DNA of 64,000 nt, taken from contig NC_135778.1 in the NCBI RefSeq assembly GCF_028453695.1, positions 5,032,166 to 5,096,165 on the forward strand. The letters are read 5' to 3'. This DNA comes from Augochlora pura (Eukaryota > Arthropoda > Insecta > Hymenoptera > Halictidae). This document shows, piece after piece, positions 12,250 through 23,445 of the stretch (positions are counted from its first letter, which is position 1; every line of letters begins with the position of its first letter). The translations under genes and the position numbers were made by a program. The notes beneath the pieces were generated by a model. The model had not been told where the DNA came from, made no database searches, and saw nothing but the letters and a program-made list of their open reading frames with translations.

Positions 12250-14049
12250 CTTCCATCCGTAACATTTTCCGCAAATAACATTTCTCCAGTTTTCCACCTG
12301 AAATTAAAACAATCTCAGTTCATCGACGCGTATTTCTCCTTATCTGCGCGGATCGGCCAAATTGGGGGGGCGAAAGCCGCCCTCGTAGCTTCCACTCGTC
12401 TTATCACGGACGAGAAAAAAAAAAATCGCTCGAAAGGACGGTCCAGCGATCGATCAGAGGCCGGAGTAGAACCACTCCGCGAGCTGTCGCAATTCCGCTT
12501 TTGTTCCGGTTTGCCCATTTCTGAGCGTGTAAACCAGTTGAGAGGTCGTCGCGTGGGCGTGTCGCGACGTTCCGCTCTCGCGCATAGAGATACGCGGGTT
12601 TACGCGGTCCCAACAATAAAACACAATGCATCGAGGTTTATTCGTCGTTGGCCTACGCTCAGATCCGCCATTCAAGGTTTCCCTGGAATCGTAAAGCAGC
12701 TCGCGATGCAAGACACCGGCCTCCTGCGCCCCCCTCCCCCTTCGAGATCTCCGCACTCGCGGAGAGAGGGATAGGTTCGCAGGATATCCCGCGGCGCAAT
12801 AACTGCGCAAGGACGCGCGATTCCCGAGGGAAAAGCCGCGGGTGAAAAAAAGAAGAAGAAGAAGAAAGGAAAAAACACGATACGGACTTGTCGCCGGCTC
12901 GCGAATCCCACAATTAAGACGCGGAGGACATCGCCGGGCACGATAAAGCCGAGTGCGAAAGGACATGGTGGACGCGACAGCTGAAATCGCTTGTCGAGGT
13001 CGGCTATTATTACCTGAATCGCAGATAACAGGGACAGTGGAATGATTTTACGGCCTGGTTACTCTGATGCAGGTACTTCGGCCGCGGAAAAATCTCCCCC
13101 GATCCAGGGATTCATGGCTTTTTTACGTGTGAATTCCTTTCGCGACGCGATAGACGCCTGAGTGGTTTAGGGTCTTGCCGGCGTAAGTCGCATTGTCGAA
13201 AATGTTCGCTCAAGGCTCGGAATGTAATTTGTGCACGCCGAACTGTTGAGAGGACGAGTGAAATAAATTATGCACCCTGTGCAATGTTTGTCAGATATTT
13301 TTACTATCTTTTCGTTGAACAGCTACGTTGATAATGAGACCAGTAATCGAATTAATACATAGAACAAAACAATTCTCTTTCAAATCCTAGAGTCATTGGA
13401 AGACAATTTTTGTTCAATTTTAGAAGAAACGAGTAACGTTCATACGTAGTAGGATATTTTCAACTTTATTTCCACCATCTCTATTATTTTTATATTACAT
13501 TATATCTTATTGCATTCATTAATCTTTCTTACTACCCAATTGCTATAATTATACTCAGGCGATTGCATTCATGTCGCCTTTATTACAAAGTGTCATCCCC
13601 TATTGAATAAATTATTATTATTATATGTATGAAATTTTTGCCTCTAGCCCAACCGGTTGTAAAGCAAGATGTTAAATAGACAAAAGTAAGCCGAGACAGG
13701 AGTGTCGATGTTCGTCTCGATTCGTTAAGGCTCGACGCTGAACGAACCGAGAAGACGTTTCGCGTGCTGAAAGTCCACTTAGGTAGCCGGTGGCCGGCAA
13801 AGAAACGAAGACGATCATAAAAGGTTCGATACATTTGTAGCGACGCGCACAAAGAACATCGTTGGCACATATTCGACAGGCTCCCCCCTCGGCGCATTAT
13901 CGCAATTATCCTCGCGTCTCTCGAGGAAAGCAATTATGAAGCGTTCGCGCGACCTCGAGAATCGGAGCAGACAGGTTCGTGGAGAGTCCGCGAACCCCGA
14001 GGACGACCCGTAATGCGTTTCTTTCCGAGCCGGGCCCCGAAGAAACGGG

Positions 14050-14074
14050 CTCTCTCTCTCTCTCTCTCTCTCTC
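14050..14074. repeat. (CT)n microsatellite
   Basis: About 25 bases of uninterrupted CT repeat within a GC-rich patch. Confidence 0.92.
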
Positions 14075-16978
14075 CGAGAATCTGTTCACAATCGCGCGCT
14101 TCTTAGAGAAGCCGAGGGGCGCGCGCGCGGGGAGGGGCGGCCGTGTGTTGCTCGTGAGAAAAACCCGGAATGTCGTGGAATTAATTGAAATCAGCATAGC
14201 TCGGCGCCGAGGTTGAGCGTTCCTTCGTGGAAGCAGCGCGACGATTAATGGCCGGGATCGTTTCATTCATCGCTGCGTCGTGCGAGGAGGTGGGGGAGGA
14301 AGGATTAACGCCGAGCGCTGTGCTAAAGGTCAATGCCGCGGCGATGCGGCAAGCCCCTAACTTCGTGTGGGAAGAATTTCTGTCTTCCTCCGCGATTTTT
14401 GTCGCTTTTAGTCGCTCCGCCGAAGCCTCGATGCTTTTTGCCGGCTGCCCGATCCGCGCCGCTGACGGAATAATTTCCCAAGGCATAACTAATTGAACGC
14501 GCGGCCGCCGCCGCCGCGTCGGGATGCCGGATTTTTCGCGAAAGTCGCTGAATCAGTCGGTCGCTCGATAAGAGAAAACTGCCTACGCCGATAGTTCCCG
14601 ATTCTTTATCTCGCCGCGGCGAGACTCTCGCGCCAGACAAATCGAGTTCCCACTCGATTTTTCTGTCCGCACGCCTCGGAAACGGATTCGGAAAAATACG
14701 TCGACACGTTACCCGGGACTGCGGTACGTGTTGCGCAATTTTTCGGGCTTTTCGAACGGCTACTTTGGCCGTGGGAAGGTAGAACGTGGAAAGATATCGT
14801 CGGGCTATTCTTAGTGTCTAATTACATGTGGAAAGTTTGCGGTGCAAGCAAATACTCTATCCTTGTGGAAACGTTTTGCTGTGTGCGCGACACTGAGACG
14901 TAGGTCACGGATTGATTGCAGATTTTTCGATCGTAAATTGTAGCTGTGATATATTAAAATTGCGCAATAACGTCAAGTTTATTGTCGGCGTGTAATTCTG
15001 GGCGCGTTTATGACGAAAACGAGTACGATCGAATTAAACACAGAAATAATTGCCTGTGAAATTTTTACGTGTTGCCATTATTGGCGAAGACTTTTATTTT
15101 GCCTAAAAATCCACGTTCTACCCATTGCAGGCTAAAAGTTTGCAGTTTAAAAGTTCGCGTTCGATCTCATTTCATTGTTCTATTTTGAATTTTTATATTG
15201 ACAATCCTAGCTACCTAAATTTAAGGTAATTGCAAAAATTCAAAGAAAATAGATTGAAAAGTATTTTTATAACAATACTCTAGTAATATATTATACAATA
15301 CTATCTTAACCCTTTCCATAACCATCTTTACACAAATAAGTTAACAATAGCGAATAATTTATGGTGGTAAATTAATTCGAAGAAAATCGTTTCAATTCGA
15401 ACGAAACGAAGCGTTCGAACCACATCGAACAAGATCCTCCGCACGGAGTTTCACGATAGCAATAAAACACTGTCCGATCTCTAACGGGACCACGGTTGCG
15501 CCACGATAGTCCAAGAGCCGACGAAAATCGCCAGGAAACCAATCGTCTTCCCAAGTTTCGCAGTCGACGTTAATGCAGGGTAATTGCCGTCATTTGATAC
15601 GCACGCATAAATTTCTTTGAGGACTGCACGTTAGCGGGACGTGGTTAGAACGACTCTTCGCGCAGGCTGGATATTCTGCCGGGCTGCACCATTTAATAGC
15701 GCATGATTGCTCGCTAAGAACGTTTAGCCACACCTGCGAGGCACTCGGTGCCTGGGCCGCGCAGTCTGTTCCCAGGTCTTCCAGGTTCGATTTCACGCTG
15801 CGCCGCGCGCCGACTGCACGACGAAGAATTATTGCGGGCCTTGAATCTCATCCCGACTAACAGCGATCGACTAACAGCGTTTAATCCTGTCACTGCGAGT
15901 CATAACTTCGACGAATTAATTGTCGATGACTCGTAATCGCGATCTCAAGATTTTTCTCGGATTTTTAACATTAAAATCGAAATAATCGTTTATTTCTTAA
16001 TGAATGTCGGTTGAATGAAACTTCATGTCGCAATGAATACTATGTCCACTTTACGCTACGTTCTTTACTACACTGATATGCGCTGAATATGTCGCAGAGT
16101 ATATGAAATTAATTTTGCGGATTTTATTATTCGAGATTCTAATACACGGTTCGATATTTGAAGAATTCGTATCTCTTTTTCGACGATATTTTTGTGACAT
16201 TTTACAGGAGGATAAAAATCATAAAAATGACAAGATAATATATTTATTTTTCAGCATTGAAATATTTATTCGTATCTCTCTCACGACAAAGTCCTAATGA
16301 TTTCGACATCTTTGAAACAAGAAATACGGAATCGGTGTTAAGCAGTAATACACCTCAGCGAGCAACTTTCGTGGAAATCCAAGACGCGCGCCGCCGGTAA
16401 CATTATATATTATTTTACGTCACATGTGCGCCGCCACGAGCAACGCACGGCGCGCAAAGCGAAAGGCAACACCTTTCGTCTCACCTTTTGTTCTAATTGC
16501 GCGCAGACGCCAGAAAAGTGCCGGGGGACTTAACAAGCACGCCCCGACAGATCCAATTGTTGCTAATCCCGAGGAATTCGCTCTACCAATCCTCCGGCCG
16601 GCACTGGAACGCTTTCCTCCTGCATAGAATGTCAGCACGTCAACGCAATTATCATCGCTAATGACCCATTGTCGTCTAATAAACGTTCATCGGCGACGTG
16701 TCTGCTCGCACCGCGTGACGGGACTTCGAACCTGGGTGCTGTCTTGTCAATCACTCCGGGAGCACCTGCCTTCGCCGAGCGATTTGCCGTCCGCTGCCGG
16801 AGTTCCACGAATATTAGACGTCGATCTGAATCGAGCGGCCACGGACGACGACGACGACGCGTTCCGCCCATTGTTCTACATATCCGCGCGCGCGCGAGCT
16901 TCCGAGAATCGTACCGGGAGACACTTTCTTTCGCCGTTGGAACGGTATTCCGGGCGAGACCCCGTGTAACGACGGTTC

Positions 16979-16999
16979 TCCGCGCGCGCGCGCGCGCGC
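16979..16999. repeat. (CG)n alternating run
   Basis: About 20 bases of CG alternation; a shorter CG run sits about 90 bp upstream (near 16888). Confidence 0.9.
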
Positions 17000-17451
17000 A
17001 AGAAAAAACCGCGCGCGGTTCGCCTCGTTCCTCATCCTCGTCCTAACCGAATAAATTGAAAAAGGTGATTAAGGAGGAACGTCGCGACGCCGTACGCCAG
17101 GTTTAACGGCCGCGAGATTTATCGTCGGACGACGGACGTCTGTCATGCGAAACGTTTCTTCGGCTGGCATTCCTTCGGCGAACTTCGGGCTAGTCGCTGG
17201 AAACGCTCTTCCGCCTCTCGACGCTATTGCGTTTAATAAATTAATCGCGTTCCGTTTGCGGTATTTTCGATGGGTGGTCTCTTAGAGCTGATTCCTGGAG
17301 GTTGCGGCTGTAACGGAGACCGCCGCGCGCTTTTTATTCGCACACGGCGATCGTAGGCCAGTTTTGCATTGGAAATGGGAGGAAGTTCGCTGCTGTTGAT
17401 TTGCTGGGAGATTTATTTGCAGGACAGTTTCGGTCTGGACCTGCAGCAGTC

Positions 17452-18045
17452 TTAACCCTTTGCACCCGAAGCCATTTTAGCTGTAAATCTGAGACAATTT
17501 TTCTGGTGTACAGTATTTCCATTCTAAGCGACAAAATGCATTTTATATATGTAAGGAAAGCATTCTTACTTATATTAAATTTTCCGCGAAAATAGGTCGA
17601 TAAGTTAGATCTCCGATAGTATTAAGATAATTGAACGAATAGACGTGTGGCGTTAGTGCGACAATATAAGCCGAAGTACGAAGAATTGAAATTAAGTATA
17701 AGAAAGTTAATAAAGAAAAATAGTGTGAATAGTAACATTGAATGTTGTTTTTTTGTTATTACAGGTAGGATAAATAATTAGTCTAAGTTATTGTAGTATT
17801 ATCTTGTTCAGAATAATAAAATCTTTGTTATTACAGAGAAACAATTCTACCCATTATTCACCAGCAACCTGCACATTGAATAAATCATTATATATATAAC
17901 AAATTAAATTTTGTGATTCATACCAACAGTTTCACGTTTAATAATTTTTCCAACATTGAGCTCTGTTGATATAAAAATTATTTCAAAAGGTGACAGAATA
18001 ATTTTAGTGGTGCCTCAGAATCACCAATCGAGTGCAAAGGGTTAA
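17452..18045 (-). mobile_element. TTAA-flanked MITE, group A1, copy 2, interrupted
   Basis: Ends TTAACCCTTTGCACCCGAAGCC and TCGAGTGCAAAGGGTTAA match A1 in reverse orientation, including GTGGTGCCTCAG before the right end. It is 594 bp against about 247 bp for intact copies. The extra DNA lies in the middle of the core, between a TTTTATATATG and a TATATATAAC, and is listed separately. Confidence 0.9.
17550..17888 (+). mobile_element. LTR-like insertion inside the A1 copy
   Basis: About 340 bp with no counterpart in other A1 copies. It begins near TGTAAGG (17550) and holds a TATA-like CAATATAAGCC (about 17663-17673), an AATAAA near 17816, and two copies of TTGTTATTACAG. This order (TG start, TATA box, poly(A) signal, ...ACA ends) suggests a solo LTR. 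I could not fix the 3' boundary or a clean 5-bp target duplication; candidate ends are at about 17834, 17875 and 17888. Confidence 0.4.
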
Positions 18046-20018
18046 ATTGTCTCGTTTTCGTCCTGAGATAGGGATATTCGCCACTTTTTATTGGTTGACT
18101 CGTTTGTCTTCGGGATCACAGGTGTTGAGAAATTTATCTGTTATTCGTTTTATTCATCCTTTGCTTTATAAATACTGATAAATTTAGTAAAGTATATGAT
18201 CCACTAAATATGAATTTTATTCATTTATTGTGTTATCGAAAGCTAGGACTGAAAGTATATCGAGGAATTCGCTCTGTTAACAAAATTGGTAATTATCCTA
18301 ACTGTGGAAGTATTAATACAAGTGGTTAAGACATTACGCTTAGTATACTAACTATCACAATGAAAAAAGTAATATCTATCTCATATACTAATTTTGCGCT
18401 ACCTTATTATATTTTTCAAAATATGTATTTTTTATTTATTCAGTTATTTATGATTAAAATAATAAATTCGCATTACATGGATAGCACTCGAATTACATAA
18501 CTTGCACCACTCGCATTGTGAAGCATGAATATCGTACAATGGCATAACCATGCAAGGGATCGCGTTAAATACTGCAAAGGTTGACTCGAAGAAACCAATG
18601 CGTCGTAAAAATATCATAGTTTCGTGCGTACCGACCGTTTCGAAGCGGACACGATATTTATTCGAGGCCCGGTCTAAAAGAGCCGCTGCAAGATTCGCGC
18701 CGAAGAGGGCTCCGCGAGCGTTCGAAAAGTTGCTAATAAAAAACCGGTGACCGACGATCTCGACGTACGTGTCCCGTACGGGCGAATCGCGGTTTCCGAG
18801 ATTTATTCGAGCGGCGCGCTCGGAGGCGAAAGAAAGCAACGGGACCGAAGATGACAAGCGGCGATCGCGCGATTAACGGCGGGTACGACGGTTTCACCGT
18901 CGATCGCGAGAGTCGCTTTTCCACGGCAAATGACGCCGGATGGCATTTCGATCGGCCGGCGATCGGCGCGTCGATTTACGACAATTTGTACGCGGTCGTG
19001 TCGCTGCCATTTAAGCGTTGCGCCACGACGACAGCGCGCCGCCACCTTCTTTTTTTTTTCGTCTCTCTTTCGTTTCGTTTTCCTTCGGTCCTTTTTTTTC
19101 TGCGGGGCTCTCGGGCCCGTCGACACGCTTCGCGATCCCCGCGCGACAGGGATTATCGACGATCGGAACCGGAGAGCGGAGAGAAGGCTTCGCGATCGAG
19201 AGAGAGAGAGGGAGCAGGAGGACGAGGGGATCCGGCGACCTCCGATCGATCGATCGAAGGCTAACCTCCCACGCGTGCTATGGACCACGGGGACCCGGTC
19301 CGGTGCCAGCGTGAAAAAAACTCGCGCTTTCTCTCCATTACCATCGATGATGTATCACCCGAAGGTTCGTCAGAAATTACGACGTGCACGGGAACACGGG
19401 ACAACGAATAATCGAGCCGTCGCGGCTAATCGACCCCGTGGCAAATAAATTCGGTGTAATTGACGGAGGCTTTTATCGCGTCGCCACGCAACGCTCTCTC
19501 GCGAGCCGCGATTCTTTATGGCGGTTGGCCCGCTTCCACCTTCGACGACGCCGTTTTCACGACTCGTTCGCGGACACCGCGTCCTGTTGCGCAATGCGAA
19601 CAAAAATTGTTGGGTCTCGTTGGTACAATGAATGCGCGATTTAAAAGAATCGAGGGGTTCGGGCTGTTCTTGGGCCATGGGTTTCGTCAACGTTCTTCAG
19701 AATTGTTCTTCGAGGGAAATACTCCTACAGATCCATGATTACATAAAAATCGCTCAGCCTTAGATACTTTTATTTATTATATAAAGTAATAAGAATTTAT
19801 TCTAGCTGCTGCAAAGCAATTGCTCTGTTTTAGGAATTCTAATTATTTATTGGCTAGTTTGGATATCATCAGCGACAATGCAATCGACAACAACTGTGCC
19901 AGTTACAAAAATAATTACCAGTTCTGAAAAATTATTATTAAATTTGATTTTAGTGCATCTTGAACACATGTTAGACACATTATAGGTTAAATAGGATTTT
20001 TACAAACATTGACATCTG
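18046..20018. other. Gene-free stretch, GC-rich 18600-19680
   Basis: AT-rich to about 18550, then a long CpG-rich patch containing a short (GA)n run near 19198-19212. Frames of 106-172 codons on both strands overlap fully and are Arg/Ser-rich. Nothing is recognised as protein. Confidence 0.5.
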
Positions 20019-20134
20019 TTTAACCCTTTTGCTACGGCAGCCCGTTCCGCGGGAGTTGCGCCGCTGAACGAGGCAACGCGCCGCGCATGATGCGATTTGC
20101 GCGTCGGCAGTCTTCGATGTTTGCACTTACGTCT
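20019..20134. mobile_element. Possible half-element related to group E
   Basis: TTAACCCTTTTGCTACGGCAG begins like an E end and is followed by GC-rich sequence, but no matching right end is seen before the complete E element starts. It may be a truncated relative or an older copy disrupted by E. Confidence 0.35.
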
Positions 20135-20258
20135 TTAACCCTTTTGCGCCGAGCGCCGCATATACGCGGCATCCACTCGACGGATATATCCGTCGTTCGG
20201 CTCTGCGAGTATCCACGTGGATGTTGGATATATCCGTCGTTCGGAGCGAAAGGGTTAA
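20135..20258 (+). mobile_element. TTAA-flanked short MITE, group E
   Basis: 124 bp from TTAACCCTTTTGCGCCGAGC to GAGCGAAAGGGTTAA. Inside are a perfect 18-bp palindrome CGACGGATATATCCGTCG (20178-20195) and a direct repeat of GGATATATCCGTCGTTCGG (20182-20200 and 20226-20244). It is GC-rich, unlike the AT-rich cores of groups A-D. Confidence 0.75.
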
Positions 20259-22830
20259 AAAAGTTGTATTTATACTTATCTCAATATGTTTCGTGGTTCG
20301 AATACATCTTCTGGTACTCCTACTGTTAACTTTTAATCATTTTCTATGTTTTCCGAAGGTATTCTTCACCTCATATATAAATAATAAATAAATAAATAAA
20401 GATCAATAAAATTAAGATTTAAATTGTAAAAGAGTCGAGTTAGTTTCAACTAAAAAGAAATCCCGAATTTGGCTACGTTCGCAGCCGAAAAACTGCGATT
20501 CCCCCCGTTAATTGACAAGCGCGGCGAGATCATTGGCTAAACAAGACTCGCCCTATCAGACAGATGACGGTCGGGCGGTCTTACCGTCCTCCGGCTGGAA
20601 AAATATTCCATCAAGGCCGGGGCAAGTGTCCATAAATCGTCGTCGACCTAAGTAGTAGCCGAGCCGGGCAGCGGCCACTCGGGCACAGCAGCAGCAGCAG
20701 CAGCAGCAGTCAGCCTCAGAAGCAGAAACAGAAACAGCATCAGCAGGTAGCTTTTGACAGCCGCGCTTCGGGTTCGAGGAATACGAAAAAAGGAAAAAAG
20801 CGGCGGTCGGGGCGGGCAGCGTTCGAGCCGGGGGAAAAATATGGGCATCCGTCGACAAGATATCAGTCGAGAGCCCGTTCCGAGAACGACGCTCGCGCGC
20901 TCGCGTCCCCGTCTTTGGTTCCAGAACGGGAAGAAACGAGGAAGAACGAACCGTTGGGGAGCGTCTCGGCAGCATCAGCAGCAGCAGCAGCAGCTTCTCT
21001 CGGGCCTCGGCCAGCCCGCAGGATCAGCCTCTCTCTCGCGGTCGGCATTCCACGGAACGACATCTGTTCTCGGCTGTTCCGCGTTCTCGCCGTGAAGGAA
21101 CTGTGTGTGCGGCTCGTTTTGCCGGTGCCCGCTCGTCGCCGGTAATTGCGATCGATACCGAGTCGTCCCCTCGCACCGGGCACACACCGGCGAGAGAGGC
21201 GCACCACCGCCGCCGCCGCAGCCGCAGCCGCCGTCCTCGTCCCCTCGTCGAAATTAAACGACGGGGAGATTTCTTTCGTCGAGGACGACCAGACCTCTCC
21301 GCGGACGGTCACCGTAAGCGACCACGGAAAAACTCGGCGTCGGCATCCTGCCGGTGGCATCCGAGGACGCCATCGCCGGCATGCGGCCCTAAAACCGGCG
21401 AGCCCGAGCCGAGTCCAGGCCGATCGACGGAATCCGAGCGATGACAGAACGCTCATAACATCATTAGCAACGTGACCGGCGCGCGGCCGTGCTTCGCGCG
21501 CCGCTTCGGTTCGGGAAATCGGTACCATCGGGGCCCGTGCACGAGCACAATTAACATGCTGTCCTGGACAATGTATCGGATTCATCATTATTCCTAATCA
21601 GCGTTTAATCGCGTTGAACATTGTTGTAGATTCACGGTTAATAAAACGCAGTACACACACGTATTTGGTAAAATAACGATTTAATTTGAGAAACAAATAT
21701 AAAATCAGAAATACACAATATAATACGGAAAGGAAAACGTGCTTTGTCCGATGTCGAGAACGAAACGAAAACTGAAAACAAAAACTCATAGGGAACGCGA
21801 CGCGCGGTAGCCTTCAAATGTTTTTCGGCATGACATTATCCCCGCCTAAGGTTTCGGACAATTGAAACGCCGCTAAAACAGACAAAGATAGATTGTATAT
21901 ATCGTTGCCTTTCAACAAACATGTATGCGAAACGGGGCTCGAGAAGTGCAAACGTTATAACATTTTATACTTTTCAACAGTTGCCCTTGTTAATTGCGCA
22001 GAGCGTTCCTGGTGAGAAGCGGAATGAAGACACAGCGGTGACGATTACTAGCGATTGAGCGTTGTATTGTGACCACGACTACCCCGCGTTTCAAGCAATC
22101 TAATCAACAAACCACCGCGAACCTTCGGAAAGTTCCCTTTTAACAAGTAGCCATCGAAAAAAAAAATCGAGACGATGGAGTCGAAGAATTCCGATCGAAG
22201 CCCCGATAAGTCGCAATTAGTTTTTCAGCGCGCCGGCTTGTCACGCGAGACGTTTTTGCGGGCCGGTGCGATCCGACGACGGACCCCGGGGCAGGAACGA
22301 AAAACCCGGGGATCTGCTATTTTCAACGAGGCCCGGTCGCCTCGGGCCCCTCGGGGGGACCCCGGCGTTTTTTATTTTAATCGGCGGACGCTCGCCGCCG
22401 GTTTTTCCGGGCGCGCGTTTGATTTCTGGAGCAGCACGTGTCGAGCCGCGGAGCCGACGAAAGAGGTGTCGCTGCCGCATACGGCCCGACCGCTCGTCGT
22501 CGCTCCGCGAATGACCGCTTCTTGCCGTCCCGCCCCGGCCGTACATGGCCCGAAACGCCTCGAAACGGATCGAGAAAGAGACGTACGCCGCGCCGATTAC
22601 ATTCTTGGCCTTGGCGTCGTGACGGCCACTTTTTGAAATCGCCGCTCATAACCCCCTAACCCAGTTGACCTATGGGTTAACGGGTTGCCTGGGCCCAGTC
22701 AATGAAACGACGCTCTAGCAGGCGAGATACTATCCTTTCGGACATATTTCGCGATGGATTTTAGTAGCCGCGATAGACCAGACGCGAGTCATCGCTGTCG
22801 CCGATTTTATTAGAAACTCGTTCTTGATTC
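20259..22830. other. Gene-free stretch with two GC-rich patches
   Basis: A short (AATA)n run lies near 20385-20400, GC-rich DNA at 20460-21600, AT-rich DNA at 21600-22140, and a strongly GC-rich patch at 22150-22820. The longest frame in the window (241 codons, 20863-21588, -) lies here. It is an Ala/Arg/Ser-rich by-product of CAG and CCG repeats. Confidence 0.5.
20640..21480. promoter_or_regulatory. CAG-rich CpG-rich patch, possible promoter or 5' UTR
   Basis: Contains (CAG)n at 20686-20709 and 20970-20994, a CCG/CAG-rich run near 21208-21235, and donor-like sequences CAG|GTAGCT near 20741 and ACC|GTAAGC near 21315. Insect 5' UTR exons of regulatory genes can look like this. No TATA box, initiator pairing or start codon context supports a specific start, so this is a guess from composition. 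Confidence 0.18.
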
Positions 22831-23073
22831 TTAACCCTCTTAGCACCGGCCAAATAAGTCTGTATCTGAGCGCAATGTTTAAAACTTGTTCGACGAAGTT
22901 TGATAAAGTTTCGGAAAGAAATTGCAAGAATTTTGAAAAGCCTGATAAATAACAAGTTCAAAAAGGGAGAAGAAATAAGAAATGAAATTGTTGTTTAATA
23001 AAAATATTAAGAAATCTATTTTGTCAATAATAGCCAACAACGATGTATCGTTGTTCGGTACTAAGAGGGTTAA
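22831..23073. mobile_element. TTAA-flanked MITE, group F
   Basis: 243 bp from TTAACCCTCTTAGCACCGGC to GTTCGGTACTAAGAGGGTTAA. The inverted ends differ from group A mainly by CTCTTAG in place of CTTTGCA. The core is AT-rich with no ORF. This is the only copy in the window. Confidence 0.8.
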
Positions 23074-23140
23074 AAGAAAGATTGCAATAACTTAATTATT
23101 CCCTGCCGGTGGGTTCATCGTCTACTGTTAAAAGCCATTG

Positions 23141-23445
23141 TTAACCCTTTGACTACTGTTGGCGCCTATTGGCGTCCGACACACGTTGGCTTCCCGGTAC
23201 CGTAGGCGCCAATAGGCGTCCAGATAGCCTGTTTCGCCCGTTTATTATTAAATTTGAATAATCATATATTGCGTAATATTTATGTTATATATTGTAAAAA
23301 AGCTTAACGTTATTGTTCACTTCAAGTAATATTGGTTTCATATAATAGAATTCAATATTTTGAATATTTTAATACACCTCCTCAGAAATGCATGTCTAAC
23401 GAAAAACTACGGCCGTGCCAAAGTCTGCCGTAGCCAAAGGGTTAA
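23141..23445 (+). mobile_element. TTAA-flanked MITE, group B, copy 2
   Basis: TTAACCCTTTGACTACTG to GCCAAAGGGTTAA with the GGCGCCTATTGGCG / GGCGCCAATAGGCG arm pair near the left end. It lies only about 70 bp after element F. Confidence 0.9.

Larger units (their letters stand above)
12250..17451. other. Gene-free stretch with several GC-rich patches
   Basis: GC-rich patches lie at about 12330-13200, 13680-14760, 15370-15930 and 16370-17340, separated by AT-rich DNA. Many frames of 60-170 codons overlap on both strands with Arg/Ser/Pro-rich composition and no domains. A TTAACCCTTTCC at about 15306 resembles an element end, but no partner end was found. Confidence 0.5.

Noticed and set aside
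12066..12281. Two overlapping minus frames with YYKSFE or NPLNIT repeats
   Set aside because: Explained by the 18-bp tandem array, whose length is a multiple of three.
15303..15320. TTAACCCTTTCC resembling an element end
   Set aside because: No inverted partner end or group core found within about 700 bp on either side.
20863..21588. Longest frame (241 codons, minus)
   Set aside because: Ala/Arg/Ser-rich translation of CAG and CCG repeats in a CpG-rich patch, with long overlapping frames on the other strand and no domain.
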